From: Lachnospiraceae bacterium
Lineage (GTDB): Bacteria > Bacillota > Clostridia > Lachnospirales > Lachnospiraceae
Length of the DNA stretch: 42,528 nucleotides
Direction: 5' to 3'
Assembly: GCA_026169045.1 (NCBI GenBank)
Contig: JAPFDH010000035.1
Location: forward strand, 1 to 42,528
In this document: in pieces, positions 35,970-42,528 of the stretch
How positions within the stretch are numbered: position 1 is the first letter of the stretch
Layout: every line of letters starts with the position of its first letter
Program-made: the position numbers and the translations under genes
The notes under the pieces: model-generated
What the model saw: only the letters and a program-made list of their open reading frames with translations
The model's database searches: none
What the model was told of the DNA's origin: nothing

Positions 35970-37298
35970 TTGAATAAAGGACGTTTATCCGGTCTTCTCC
36001 CCATTGGCGTTTTTCTTATCGTATTTATTGGAGCCGGAATATTATTTCAAGATTTTTATGCTATGCCTGCTATTGTGGGCTTTCTGATCGCCCTTGTGGT
36101 TGCTTTTTTACAAAATAGAACCATTCCTTTTCAGGAAAAACTTCATATTGTAACCAGTCATATGGGTGATGAAAATGTCATGATTATGTGTCTGATTTTT
36201 ATTTTAGCAGGTGCTTTTTCAGGCTCTGTGCAAGCTGCCGGTGGAGTAGACAGTACCGTCAATTTTGGTCTTTCTATTCTTCCCCCTTCCATTGCGGTCA
36301 CCGGTCTTTTTGTTATTGGATGTTTCATTTCTACAGCAATGGGAACTTCTGTCGGAACAATTGCTGCACTTGCACCTATTGCTGTGGGAATCAGCCAGAA
36401 AACGGGCATTACCGGTGCCCTCTGTATTGGTGCCGTCGTCTGTGGCGCTATGTTCGGAGACAATCTCTCCATGATATCCGACACTACCATCGCAGCCACC
36501 CGCACCCAGGGCTGTGAAATGAAAGATAAATTCCGCGAAAACATTAAAATTATTTTACCTGCGGCAATCATCACGATTATCCTTTTTCTTATAGTCGCAG
36601 GAAATTCAGAATATCACCTGGAAGATGATCTTTCCTATAATGTTTTTAAAATCCTTCCTTATTTGGTTGTTCTTATCGGTGCATTAGCAGGAATGAATGT
36701 TTTTCTCGTTCTTGTTTCCGGTACGGTTCTTTCGATTATTGTAGGTGTTGCCACTGGTTCTATTTTGCCCAGTCAGATTTTTACGGTTATTGCCAAAGGG
36801 CCCGATGGCAGCGGTGGCATCATGAATATGTATGATATTACTGTTATATCCATTATTGTGGCGGGAATTATTGGCCTTGTAAAAAACAATGGTGGAATTG
36901 ACTTTATTTTATATCATATAAAGAAACGGGTGAAAACTCCAAAAGGTGCACAGCTGGGAATCGCAGCACTGAGTTCTCTTGTCGATATCTCCACTGCCAA
37001 TAATACCATTGCTATTGTCATGGCCGGTCCTATTGCCAAAGATATCTCTGATGAGTATCATGTTCCCCCGAAACGCGCAGCAGCACTTTTGGATATCTTT
37101 ACTTCCGTATGGCAAGGAATCATTCCCTATGGAGCTCAGCTTTTATACGCCAGTGCCGGAGCAGCTTCTTTGGCACTTACCCCCATTGATATCATTCCTT
37201 ACCTTTTTTACCCTATTCTCATGGGAATCACCACAATTCTTTTTATCCTACTGGAAAAAAGAAATACTACTCCAAAAACAGATACAGAAAGGAAATGA
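35970..37298 (+). CDS. nhaC: NhaC-family Na+/H+ antiporter
   Basis: A 442-residue membrane protein with about 11 helices of the NhaC branch. The motifs GTSVGTIAALAPIAVGISQ near 125-143 and GAVVCGAMFGDNLSMISDTTIAATRTQGC near 155-183 are typical, the latter carrying Asp residues expected in ion transport. Related NhaC proteins exchange Na+ (or organic anions) for protons. I chose TTG at 35970, seven bases after GGAGG; the ATG nearer the site is only two bases away. Its stop overlaps the ATG region of the next gene, so the two are co-translated. The clustering with a shell protein gene is unusual. Confidence 0.88.
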   Translation: MNKGRLSGLLPIGVFLIVFIGAGILFQDFYAMPAIVGFLIALVVAFLQNRTIPFQEKLHIVTSHMGDENVMIMCLIFILAGAFSGSVQAAGGVDSTVNFGLSILPPSIAVTGLFVIGCFISTAMGTSVGTIAALAPIAVGISQKTGITGALCIGAVVCGAMFGDNLSMISDTTIAATRTQGCEMKDKFRENIKIILPAAIITIILFLIVAGNSEYHLEDDLSYNVFKILPYLVVLIGALAGMNVFLVLVSGTVLSIIVGVATGSILPSQIFTVIAKGPDGSGGIMNMYDITVISIIVAGIIGLVKNNGGIDFILYHIKKRVKTPKGAQLGIAALSSLVDISTANNTIAIVMAGPIAKDISDEYHVPPKRAAALLDIFTSVWQGIIPYGAQLLYASAGAASLALTPIDIIPYLFYPILMGITTILFILLEKRNTTPKTDTERK

Positions 37299-37300
37299 TC

Positions 37301-38038
37301 ATGACACATTGCAATTTAACGGAATTTGTCGGAACTGCCGTTTTGGATACCATAGGTCTAGTCATCCCCAGTGTAGATAGCCGCCTTCACTCTTTTATCT
37401 CTCAAACTCTTCCAATACATGAAGCTACACTTTCTGCCGCCGCTAAAAACTATAAAAGTTTAGGGGTTTTTAGTTCACGTACCGGTGCAGCAGGACAAAT
37501 CAATGCCATTGATGAAGCGGTAAAATCTACAAATTCAGAAGTCGTTTCCATTCAACTTCCAAGAGATACAAAAGGATGGGGAGGTCACGGTAATTTTATC
37601 ATTTTGGGATCGGATCATGTTTCTGATGTTCGTCGTGCTATGGAAATCGCATTGGAATATACAAACAAATACGCAGGAGAATTATACATCAGTCAGGCAG
37701 GTCATTTGGAATTTACCTATTCCGCCAATGCGGGTGGTGCACTGCATCATGCTTTTCATGCTCCCATCGGACGTCCTTTCGGCTTTATGTGTGGTTCCCC
37801 TGCTGCCATCGGTCTTGTAATGGCTGATCTCTGTTTGAAATCTTCCGATATAGAAATTATTGGTTATATGACTCCGAATTATGGAACCAGCCATTCCAAT
37901 GAAGTAATTTTAACCTTTACCGGAGATGCCAGTGCGGTTAAAAATGCTGTTTTACATGCACGGGAAGTGGGACTATCCCTTTTATGTTCCATGGGCAGTG
38001 AGCCAAAATCACCTGGTACTTCTTATTTATTTCCATAA
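37301..38038 (+). CDS. pduB: orphan PduB-type microcompartment shell protein
   Basis: A 245-residue tandem bacterial-microcompartment-domain protein. It matches PduB closely: LTEFVGTAVLDTIGLVIPSVD near 6-26, SRTGAAGQINAIDEAVKSTN and VVSIQLPRDTKGWGGHGNFII near 55-95, and SQAGHLEF near 130 starting the second domain, with YGTSHSNEVILTFTGD near 200. PduB-type proteins form trimeric pseudohexamer shell tiles with a gated pore. The start (37301, eight bases after AAAGG; ATG 37295 is too near) gives a short N-terminus like PduB', lacking the about 37-residue core-binding extension of PduB. No enzymes, pduA-like hexamers or pentamers are near, so a full compartment is not encoded here. Confidence 0.88.
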   Translation: MTHCNLTEFVGTAVLDTIGLVIPSVDSRLHSFISQTLPIHEATLSAAAKNYKSLGVFSSRTGAAGQINAIDEAVKSTNSEVVSIQLPRDTKGWGGHGNFIILGSDHVSDVRRAMEIALEYTNKYAGELYISQAGHLEFTYSANAGGALHHAFHAPIGRPFGFMCGSPAAIGLVMADLCLKSSDIEIIGYMTPNYGTSHSNEVILTFTGDASAVKNAVLHAREVGLSLLCSMGSEPKSPGTSYLFP

Positions 38039-38086
38039 ACATGCTTTAATTTTCTAGAGTGTAAATTTATATTATCTTCTCCAAAA

Positions 38087-38135
38087 AAGAATACGCCAAA
38101 ATGTGGGATTTAATATCTCACTCTGGCGTATTCTT
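38087..38135 (+). terminator. terminator of nhaC-pduB
   Basis: AAGAATACGCCA (38087-38098) pairs perfectly with TGGCGTATTCTT (38124-38135), and a CTTTTTT tract follows. Repeat copy 2 begins 13 bases later. Confidence 0.9.
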
Positions 38136-38148
38136 CTTTTTTGCGCGT

Positions 38149-38241
38149 AGACAACGAGCCGTGTGCGGATGCTTGCATACGCATAAGGCGACTGTCCGCG
38201 AACGTGAGAAACTCGCAAAGTGTGTTTCTCATCGTTGTTCT
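38149..38241 (-). repeat. terminator-adjacent structured repeat, copy 2
   Basis: Reads on the minus strand like copy 1: AACAACGATGAGAAACACAC, then GCGAGTTTCTC, the shared core and GGCTCGTTGTCT. It lies 13 bases beyond the nhaC-pduB terminator hairpin. The second stem has lost two pairs relative to copy 1, while the first (GAGAAAC/GTTTCTC) is intact. Confidence 0.85.
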
Positions 38242-38252
38242 TATTAAATTAA

Positions 38253-39635
38253 TTACTGAAATATTTCAGGAAAGAATTTTGCTATATATCCTTGTACAAA
38301 TACAATCAATACAATCATAGGAAGAATATAGCTGATATAAATTCTTGACCATGCAGGAAATGAAATTCCTTTTCCGGTATTTGCCTCTTTTCTGAAATTC
38401 TCAAATCCCCATCCGTATCTTCTGGTACAAAACATTAAAAATACTAATGAACCCAATGGAAGAATATTATTACTTACAATAAAATCCTCCAAGTCCATGA
38501 TCGTACTACCCTCTCCAAGTGGCTGAATACTGCTCCAAAGATTGAAACCAAGTACACAGGGCAATGATAAAACTAAAATAAGTATCAAATTGACCAAAAC
38601 TGCTTTTTTTCTACTCCATCCTTTTGCATCCATCCACCAGGAAAGAATATTTTCAAATACAGCAATTACTGTAGACAGTGCTGCAAATGAAAGAAATACA
38701 AAGAACAAAAAGCCCCAAAATCTTCCACCAGTAATGGAAGCAAACACATTGGGAAGTGTGACAAAAATCAAATTAGGCCCGCTATCCGGATTAATTCCAA
38801 ATGTAAAACATGCCGGAAAGATAATAAGTCCTGCAACCAATGCTACTCCTGTATCCAACAACATAATACGAATTGCTTCTCCAGTCATCGAATGGGTTTT
38901 TCCAATATAACTGCCGAAAATTGCAATCGATCCCATTCCGATACTGAGAGTAAAAAATGCCTGTCCCATGGCATCAAAAATAGCATTGAATAATCCATCT
39001 TCACTTAATTTTGAAAAATCCGGAAGTAAATAAAACGCCAACCCATCTTTTGCACCTGATAATGTAAACGAATGCACAGCCAATGCTATCATGATTCCCA
39101 ATAGAAAGAGCATCATAATCTTTGTAATTTTTTCAACACCTTTTTGAAGTCCTGCTGAACATATTCCAAAACATCCGCACACAACTACAGCCATAGCAAT
39201 TGTCATCAAAAACGGATCCTCTTTCATATTCTGGAATACCTGGGTGACCTGTTCCACAGGAATCGCTTCGAATTCTCCGGCCAGCATTTTCACACAATAA
39301 ATTAACATCCATCCACCTATAGTGGTATAAAACATCATCAGTAAATAGTTACCAGCCAGGGAACTGTATTTATGTAAATGCCATTTTGTTCCCTTAGGTT
39401 CCAACACATCAAATGCCTGCGCTACACTCTTCTGACTGGCTCTTCCTACCGACAACTCCATAACAAGAATCGGCAAACCCAACAGCAGTAAAAAAACTAA
39501 ATATAACAGTACGAAAGCAGCGCCGCCATATTTCCCTGTTATAAATGGGAATCTCCACACATTTCCCAAACCGATTGCACATCCTGCCGAAATTAATAGA
39601 AAGCCCAATCTTGAAGAAAACTTTTCTCTCTTCAT
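38253..39635 (-). CDS. neurotransmitter:sodium symporter family transporter
   Basis: A 460-residue polytopic transporter of the NSS (SNF) family with 11-12 helices. The first helix motif SAGCAIGLGNVWRFPF at 17-32, including the unwound-region residues GLGNVWRFP, is diagnostic for LeuT-fold Na+-coupled symporters, which import amino acids. PACFTFGINPDSGPNLIFVTLP near 275-296 is typical of the middle of the protein. The bacterial forms transport hydrophobic or aromatic amino acids; the substrate is not readable from sequence. The ATG follows GGAAAGGG by about ten bases. Its 3' end faces repeat copy 2 and the nhaC-pduB terminator. Confidence 0.93.
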   Translation of the reverse strand: MKREKFSSRLGFLLISAGCAIGLGNVWRFPFITGKYGGAAFVLLYLVFLLLLGLPILVMELSVGRASQKSVAQAFDVLEPKGTKWHLHKYSSLAGNYLLMMFYTTIGGWMLIYCVKMLAGEFEAIPVEQVTQVFQNMKEDPFLMTIAMAVVVCGCFGICSAGLQKGVEKITKIMMLFLLGIMIALAVHSFTLSGAKDGLAFYLLPDFSKLSEDGLFNAIFDAMGQAFFTLSIGMGSIAIFGSYIGKTHSMTGEAIRIMLLDTGVALVAGLIIFPACFTFGINPDSGPNLIFVTLPNVFASITGGRFWGFLFFVFLSFAALSTVIAVFENILSWWMDAKGWSRKKAVLVNLILILVLSLPCVLGFNLWSSIQPLGEGSTIMDLEDFIVSNNILPLGSLVFLMFCTRRYGWGFENFRKEANTGKGISFPAWSRIYISYILPMIVLIVFVQGYIAKFFPEIFQ

Positions 39636-39725
39636 TTTTCATACCCTTTCCTTTTCTTTTTTACTTTAACGTTTTGAGCTTCAACGTATTAAAGTGATTG
39701 GGGCAGTCCCCAACCAAACACAACT

Positions 39726-39754
39726 ATTTTATCAAGTATCTTTTTCAAAATCAA
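39726..39754 (-). promoter_or_regulatory. promoter of the NSS transporter
   Basis: On the minus strand TTGATT (39749-39754) and TAAAAT (39726-39731) are spaced by 17 bp. The leader contains a TTGGGG-actg-CCCCAA hairpin near 39699-39714 and a direct AACGT repeat, possible regulatory sites. Upstream lies repeat copy 3. Confidence 0.55.
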
Positions 39755-39803
39755 CTATAAATTTTCTTTTTTTATTTTATATATCAATCCGCACTTTTTC
39801 CAT

Positions 39804-39891
39804 AATGATGAGAAACACGCTTTGCGAGTTTCTCACGTTCGCGGACAGTCGCCGTATACATATGCAAGCATCCGCACACGGCTCGTTGTCT
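39804..39891 (+). repeat. terminator-adjacent structured repeat, copy 3
   Basis: It shares the core and both hairpins with copy 1 (GAGAAACACGCTTTGCGAG then GTTTCTC), and ends with GCTCGTTGTCT. The left end lacks the AGACAACG inverted repeat of copy 1, reading AATGATG instead. The right end is followed after 14 bases by the terminator stem at 39906-39936. Confidence 0.85.
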
Positions 39892-39905
39892 GCTCGTAAA
39901 TAAAT

Positions 39906-39936
39906 AAACGGGCGATTACATAGCAATCACCCGTTT
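39906..39936 (-). terminator. terminator next to repeat copy 3
   Basis: AAACGGGTGATT pairs with AATCGCCCGTTT (one G-T pair) around a seven-base loop; TTTATTTATTTA follows on the minus strand. It lies 29 bases past the end of the 195-residue gene. Confidence 0.85.
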
Positions 39937-39964
39937 TCCTTTTCTCAATAATACTTTTCTTTCA

Positions 39965-40552
39965 TTACTGTTCAGACATACAAATCATTTCCAAAGCTGC
40001 TTGTGGTAATATACATTCCTTCTGTTCTATGAGACGCCATTTACCCTGACATATCTGATGTTCCCATTCAAGTTTTTCTTCAAAAAATTGTTCAGACGCC
40101 GGTAAAATCTGTCTCCGATCCTTTTCAAGAATCATAACTGTATCTTCTTGATCATTTTTCCAAACTTGTTCTGTCATTTCATCCATCATAACCATGCGGT
40201 ACCCCTCATGTACAATATGGTAATACAAATCAAATATAACCGATTCTCTGTGAGCCATCCATTCCAAATCATTTTTTAGAATTTTCTCACAATCATCTTT
40301 CATAATCCATACCGTTTTACTATAAACTTTTCCACCTTCTGATATTTTTTCTTCCAAATGAATGCGATCGGCATCAAAATTCCGCATAATAATTTGAAAT
40401 TCTACTCTTCCGTGTTTTCTCTTTCTGGAAGTATCTCGAAAATAAATTCTCCGTACCACCTCTTCTTTTTCTTCCATTATATGATTATTTCGTTTACTCA
40501 TCTTTTTTTCATTTATCCATTGGTAACGCTCAAAAAAAATACGATAACTCAT
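39965..40552 (-). CDS. uncharacterised 195-residue protein
   Basis: I do not recognise this protein. It is soluble, highly charged and likely mixed alpha/beta: a basic N-terminus (residues 1-25), a central part with VEFQIIMRNFDADRIHLEE and KVYSKTVWIMKDDCEKILK, and a C-terminal acidic segment. No signal peptide, membrane helix or catalytic motif is visible. The ATG follows AGGAG by about six bases and a terminator follows, so it appears to be a real single-gene unit. It could be a Lachnospiraceae-specific regulator or structural protein, but nothing in the context supports a choice. Confidence 0.7.
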   Translation of the reverse strand: MSYRIFFERYQWINEKKMSKRNNHIMEEKEEVVRRIYFRDTSRKRKHGRVEFQIIMRNFDADRIHLEEKISEGGKVYSKTVWIMKDDCEKILKNDLEWMAHRESVIFDLYYHIVHEGYRMVMMDEMTEQVWKNDQEDTVMILEKDRRQILPASEQFFEEKLEWEHQICQGKWRLIEQKECILPQAALEMICMSEQ

Positions 40553-40845
40553 ATACGCTCCTGTCTTTAACGGCTCTTATCCTGCCGTAATTCTGATAGA
40601 TTATGTAACCCTACACTTATGTCTATACTTTATTATGTTACACCTTTATTTTATATGCTAAATGTGACAAGATTATGTATAAATTATTGTTATTTTTATA
40701 CACTTCTTTCATTTTCCTTAACAGAGCATAAAATCTTTTTTATTTAAAAAATGTTCACAAAGTATTCCGTTTTTTTCCACACAGACGTCATAATTTAACG
40801 CTATATTTATATCATAAATAATATATTATTTTTTTTCTCATAATC

Positions 40846-40866
40846 GCCTTGCCATATCGGCAAGGC
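40846..40866. repeat. perfect hairpin in AT-rich intergenic region
   Basis: GCCTTGCC and GGCAAGGC form an 8-bp stem with a five-base loop. It has no U-tract on either side fit for termination. The rest of 40553-40845 is very AT-rich (runs of T and A), holds the presumed promoter of the 195-residue gene, and shows no ORF. Confidence 0.6.
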
Positions 40867-40900
40867 CCTCCTTTAAATAATACGAAATCATATTATAAAT

Positions 40901-40926
40901 AAACCGATATCCACGGATATCGGTTT
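40901..40926 (-). terminator. second terminator after the aldo/keto reductase
   Basis: AAACCGATATCC and GGATATCGGTTT form a 12-bp stem with a minimal loop; on the minus strand TTTATTTATAA follows, suggesting a backup terminator. Confidence 0.65.
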
Positions 40927-40936
40927 CCTCCTCTTT

Positions 40937-40985
40937 AAAAAGGGATCCCTTGATTTCTTTTCTGAAAATCAAAGGATCCCTTTTT
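40937..40985 (-). terminator. first terminator after the aldo/keto reductase
   Basis: On the minus strand GGGATCC..TTTGATTTT pairs with AAATCAAGGGATCCC and TTTTTAAA follows. It lies about 22 bases past the gene's stop. Confidence 0.8.
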
Positions 40986-41007
40986 TATCTATTTTCCAAT
41001 GAAGTGC

Positions 41008-42000
41008 TTATCTGGAACAAATTTGTTCTATTTCTGCCAATTCGTCTTCTGTAAACTTTGTATGTCCAACTATTTTCACATTTTCAATAATCTGTGACGG
41101 TCTGGAGGCACCAATTAACACACTAGTCACCTCTCCATCTCTCAAAATCCAGGACAAAGCCATCTGTGCCAAAGATTGACCTCTTCCCAAAGCTATGTCA
41201 CGCAAACGACGAATTTCATTCAGTCTTTCTTCCGTCACATCCTTTTCTTTTAAGAAACGACCATCCTTCTTTATTCTGCTATCTTCCGGAATTCCATGTA
41301 AATATTTATCTGTCAATAATCCCTGTGCCAAAGGACAAAACGCAATAATTCCTACTCCATTTTGAGCCGCCCAAGATTTTAAACCATCTTGTTCTATGTT
41401 TCTCTCAAATAAAGAATATTTTCTCTGATTAATTATAAATGGTGTTTTCAATTCGCGCAAAATCTTTACTGCTTTTTCTGTTTGTTCCTTATTATAATTA
41501 GAAATTCCAACGTATAAAGCCTTTCCTGCTTTTACAATTGAATCCAATGCAAGCATGGTTTCTTCCAAAGGTGTATCAGGATCCGGTCTATGATGATAAA
41601 AAATATCTACATAATCCAGTCCCATTCTTTTTAAACTCTGATCCAAACTTGCAGTCAAATATTTTCTGGATCCCCAATTTCCATAAGGACCTGGCCACAT
41701 ATCATAACCGGCCTTTGTGGAAATGACCAACTCATCCCGATACGCTTTGAAATCATCCGCCAATATTCTTCCAAAATTTTCTTCCGCACTTCCGGGTTCT
41801 GGTCCATAATTATTGGCAAGGTCAAAATGAGTAATTCCCAGATCAAATGCTGTACGACACATTGCCTTCATATTATCAAAATTTCCATTACTGCCAAAAT
41901 TATGCCATAATCCTAAAGAAACTGCCGGTAATTTCAAACCACTATTTCCGCATCGAAAATATTCCATATTATCATAACGTTTTTCATTTGCTATATACAT
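41008..42000 (-). CDS. aldo/keto reductase (YghZ/Gpr-like)
   Basis: A 330-residue NADPH-dependent TIM-barrel reductase. Its subfamily resembles YghZ (methylglyoxal or glyceraldehyde 3-phosphate reductase): ITHFDLANNYGPEPGSAEENFGRIL holds the catalytic Asp and Tyr, ISTKAGYDMWPGPYG the catalytic Lys, and FYHHRPDPDTPLEE the His, with VLIGASRPSQI at the C-terminal cofactor site. The ATG at 42000 has GGGAGG eight bases upstream and starts MYIANEKRYDNMEYFRCG; an ATG at 42042 adds 14 residues and lacks such a site. It is monocistronic, followed by two terminators. Confidence 0.92.
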   Translation of the reverse strand: MYIANEKRYDNMEYFRCGNSGLKLPAVSLGLWHNFGSNGNFDNMKAMCRTAFDLGITHFDLANNYGPEPGSAEENFGRILADDFKAYRDELVISTKAGYDMWPGPYGNWGSRKYLTASLDQSLKRMGLDYVDIFYHHRPDPDTPLEETMLALDSIVKAGKALYVGISNYNKEQTEKAVKILRELKTPFIINQRKYSLFERNIEQDGLKSWAAQNGVGIIAFCPLAQGLLTDKYLHGIPEDSRIKKDGRFLKEKDVTEERLNEIRRLRDIALGRGQSLAQMALSWILRDGEVTSVLIGASRPSQIIENVKIVGHTKFTEDELAEIEQICSR

Positions 42001-42123
42001 TGTATTTTCCTCCCTATATATGTCATCATTCTTATGTGGCATACTATTTTTATTCTAACAATAAACCCTCAATTTGTACAGTCATATTTTTTAAACTTCT
42101 CAATACATGAATGCATAAAAAAA

Positions 42124-42150
42124 CAAAGAACCTAATATCTAGATTCTTTG
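42124..42150 (-). terminator. terminator of the rRNA-tRNA operon
   Basis: CAAAGAATC pairs with GGTTCTTTG (9 bp) and is followed by TTTTTTTATG on the minus strand, 15 bases after tRNA-Arg. Confidence 0.85.
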
Positions 42151-42164
42151 CTTCTTTCATCTAC

Positions 42165-42238
<74 letters not shown>

Positions 42239-42241
42239 ATA

Positions 42242-42313
42242 AGCGCGAGACGGGATTCGAACCCGCGACCCTCGCCTTGGCAAGGCGATACTCCACCACT
42301 GAGCCACTCGCGC
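42242..42313 (-). tRNA. tRNA-Gly (anticodon GCC)
   Basis: A 72-base cloverleaf on the minus strand: GCGCGAG/CTCGCGC acceptor stem, D-loop AGTGGTGGA, anticodon loop TTGCCAA, T-arm GCGGG-TTCGAAT-CCCGT. The CCA end is not encoded. Three bases separate it from tRNA-Arg. Confidence 0.95.
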
Positions 42314-42408
42314 ATCTTTATTCTTTTTTCATGCACCCTCAAAACTACACACAGATGATTCCATCTCTTCCCTTTTCTCTCTCTACTCTCTCCACTCTCC
42401 AAACCTCT

Positions 42409-42528
42409 CGGTTAAGCCCTCGACCGATTAGTAACAGTCAGCTCCATACATTACTGTACTTCCACCTCTGCCCTATCTACCTCGTCGTCTTCAAGGGGTC
42501 TTACTTCTTTCGAATGAGATATCTCTTC
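42409..42528 (-). rRNA. 23S rRNA, 3' end (partial)
   Basis: The minus strand reads through the conserved 3' end of 23S rRNA, including GAGCTGACTGTTACTAATCG and the final GGCTTAACC that pairs with the molecule's 5' end. The gene continues beyond the window. The exact 3' end is set at the GGTTAAG helix boundary. A purine-rich spacer of about 95 bases separates it from tRNA-Gly, and no 5S gene is present in that spacer. Confidence 0.92.

Overview
The window reads as the chromosome of an anaerobic, spore-forming, AT-rich Firmicute, most likely a member of the Lachnospiraceae (Clostridium cluster XIVa). This is inferred from protein content, not from a database match. The indicators are sporulation genes (yqfC, yqfD, spoIIM), the Firmicute-type recA-recX, rny and yqfC-yqfD-phoH-ybeY blocks, a short proB without PUA domain, a large fused BadF-type acyl-CoA dehydratase activase, strong AGGAGG ribosome-binding sites and frequent TTG/GTG starts. 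The right edge enters the 3' end of a 23S rRNA gene, followed on the minus strand by tRNA-Gly(GCC) and tRNA-Arg(TCT).

Layout. 1-6430: an unknown acidic protein, a GH63/MGH1-like glycosidase, a HEAT-repeat protein, the biotin transporter subunit bioY under a promoter that overlaps a BirA-like operator, and an isolated siroheme nitrite/sulfite reductase. 6432-12701: a minus-strand proline operon with passengers, in transcription order proB (preceded by an overlapping 16-codon upstream ORF), patatin-like hydrolase, DUF896, 5-formyl-THF cyclo-ligase, proA, an amidohydrolase remnant, a membrane-anchored MutS-like ATPase and rnhA. 12821-20724: a minus-strand run yqfC-yqfD-phoH-ybeY-flippase-BaiN-like flavoprotein-second flavoprotein. 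20725-21431: no protein gene that I accept, but a candidate structured RNA with a consensus promoter and a terminator. 21432-26172: spoIIM, a Nudix hydrolase, rny, and an SOS-type recA-recX pair. 26477-29621: corA, a probable rhomboid pseudoprotease and lysA under one consensus promoter. 29917-38038: the 1421-residue activase fusion, a MATE exporter, and an overlapping nhaC-pduB pair in which a lone microcompartment shell protein sits beside a Na+/H+ antiporter. 38253-42000: an NSS transporter, an unrecognised protein and an aldo/keto reductase.

The most unusual non-coding signal is a family of three roughly 90-bp structured repeats (20831, 38149, 39804). All three lie 13-14 bp beyond the U-tract side of an intrinsic terminator and in the same orientation relative to it, although the terminators are unrelated. 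The most unusual coding signals are the orphan NhaC/PduB' pair, the very large activase fusion without a dehydratase, and two membrane proteins of unclear function: the zinc-ribbon rhomboid and the membrane MutS. Basic layers are ordinary housekeeping: proline, lysine and biotin supply, DNA repair, RNA turnover and sporulation.
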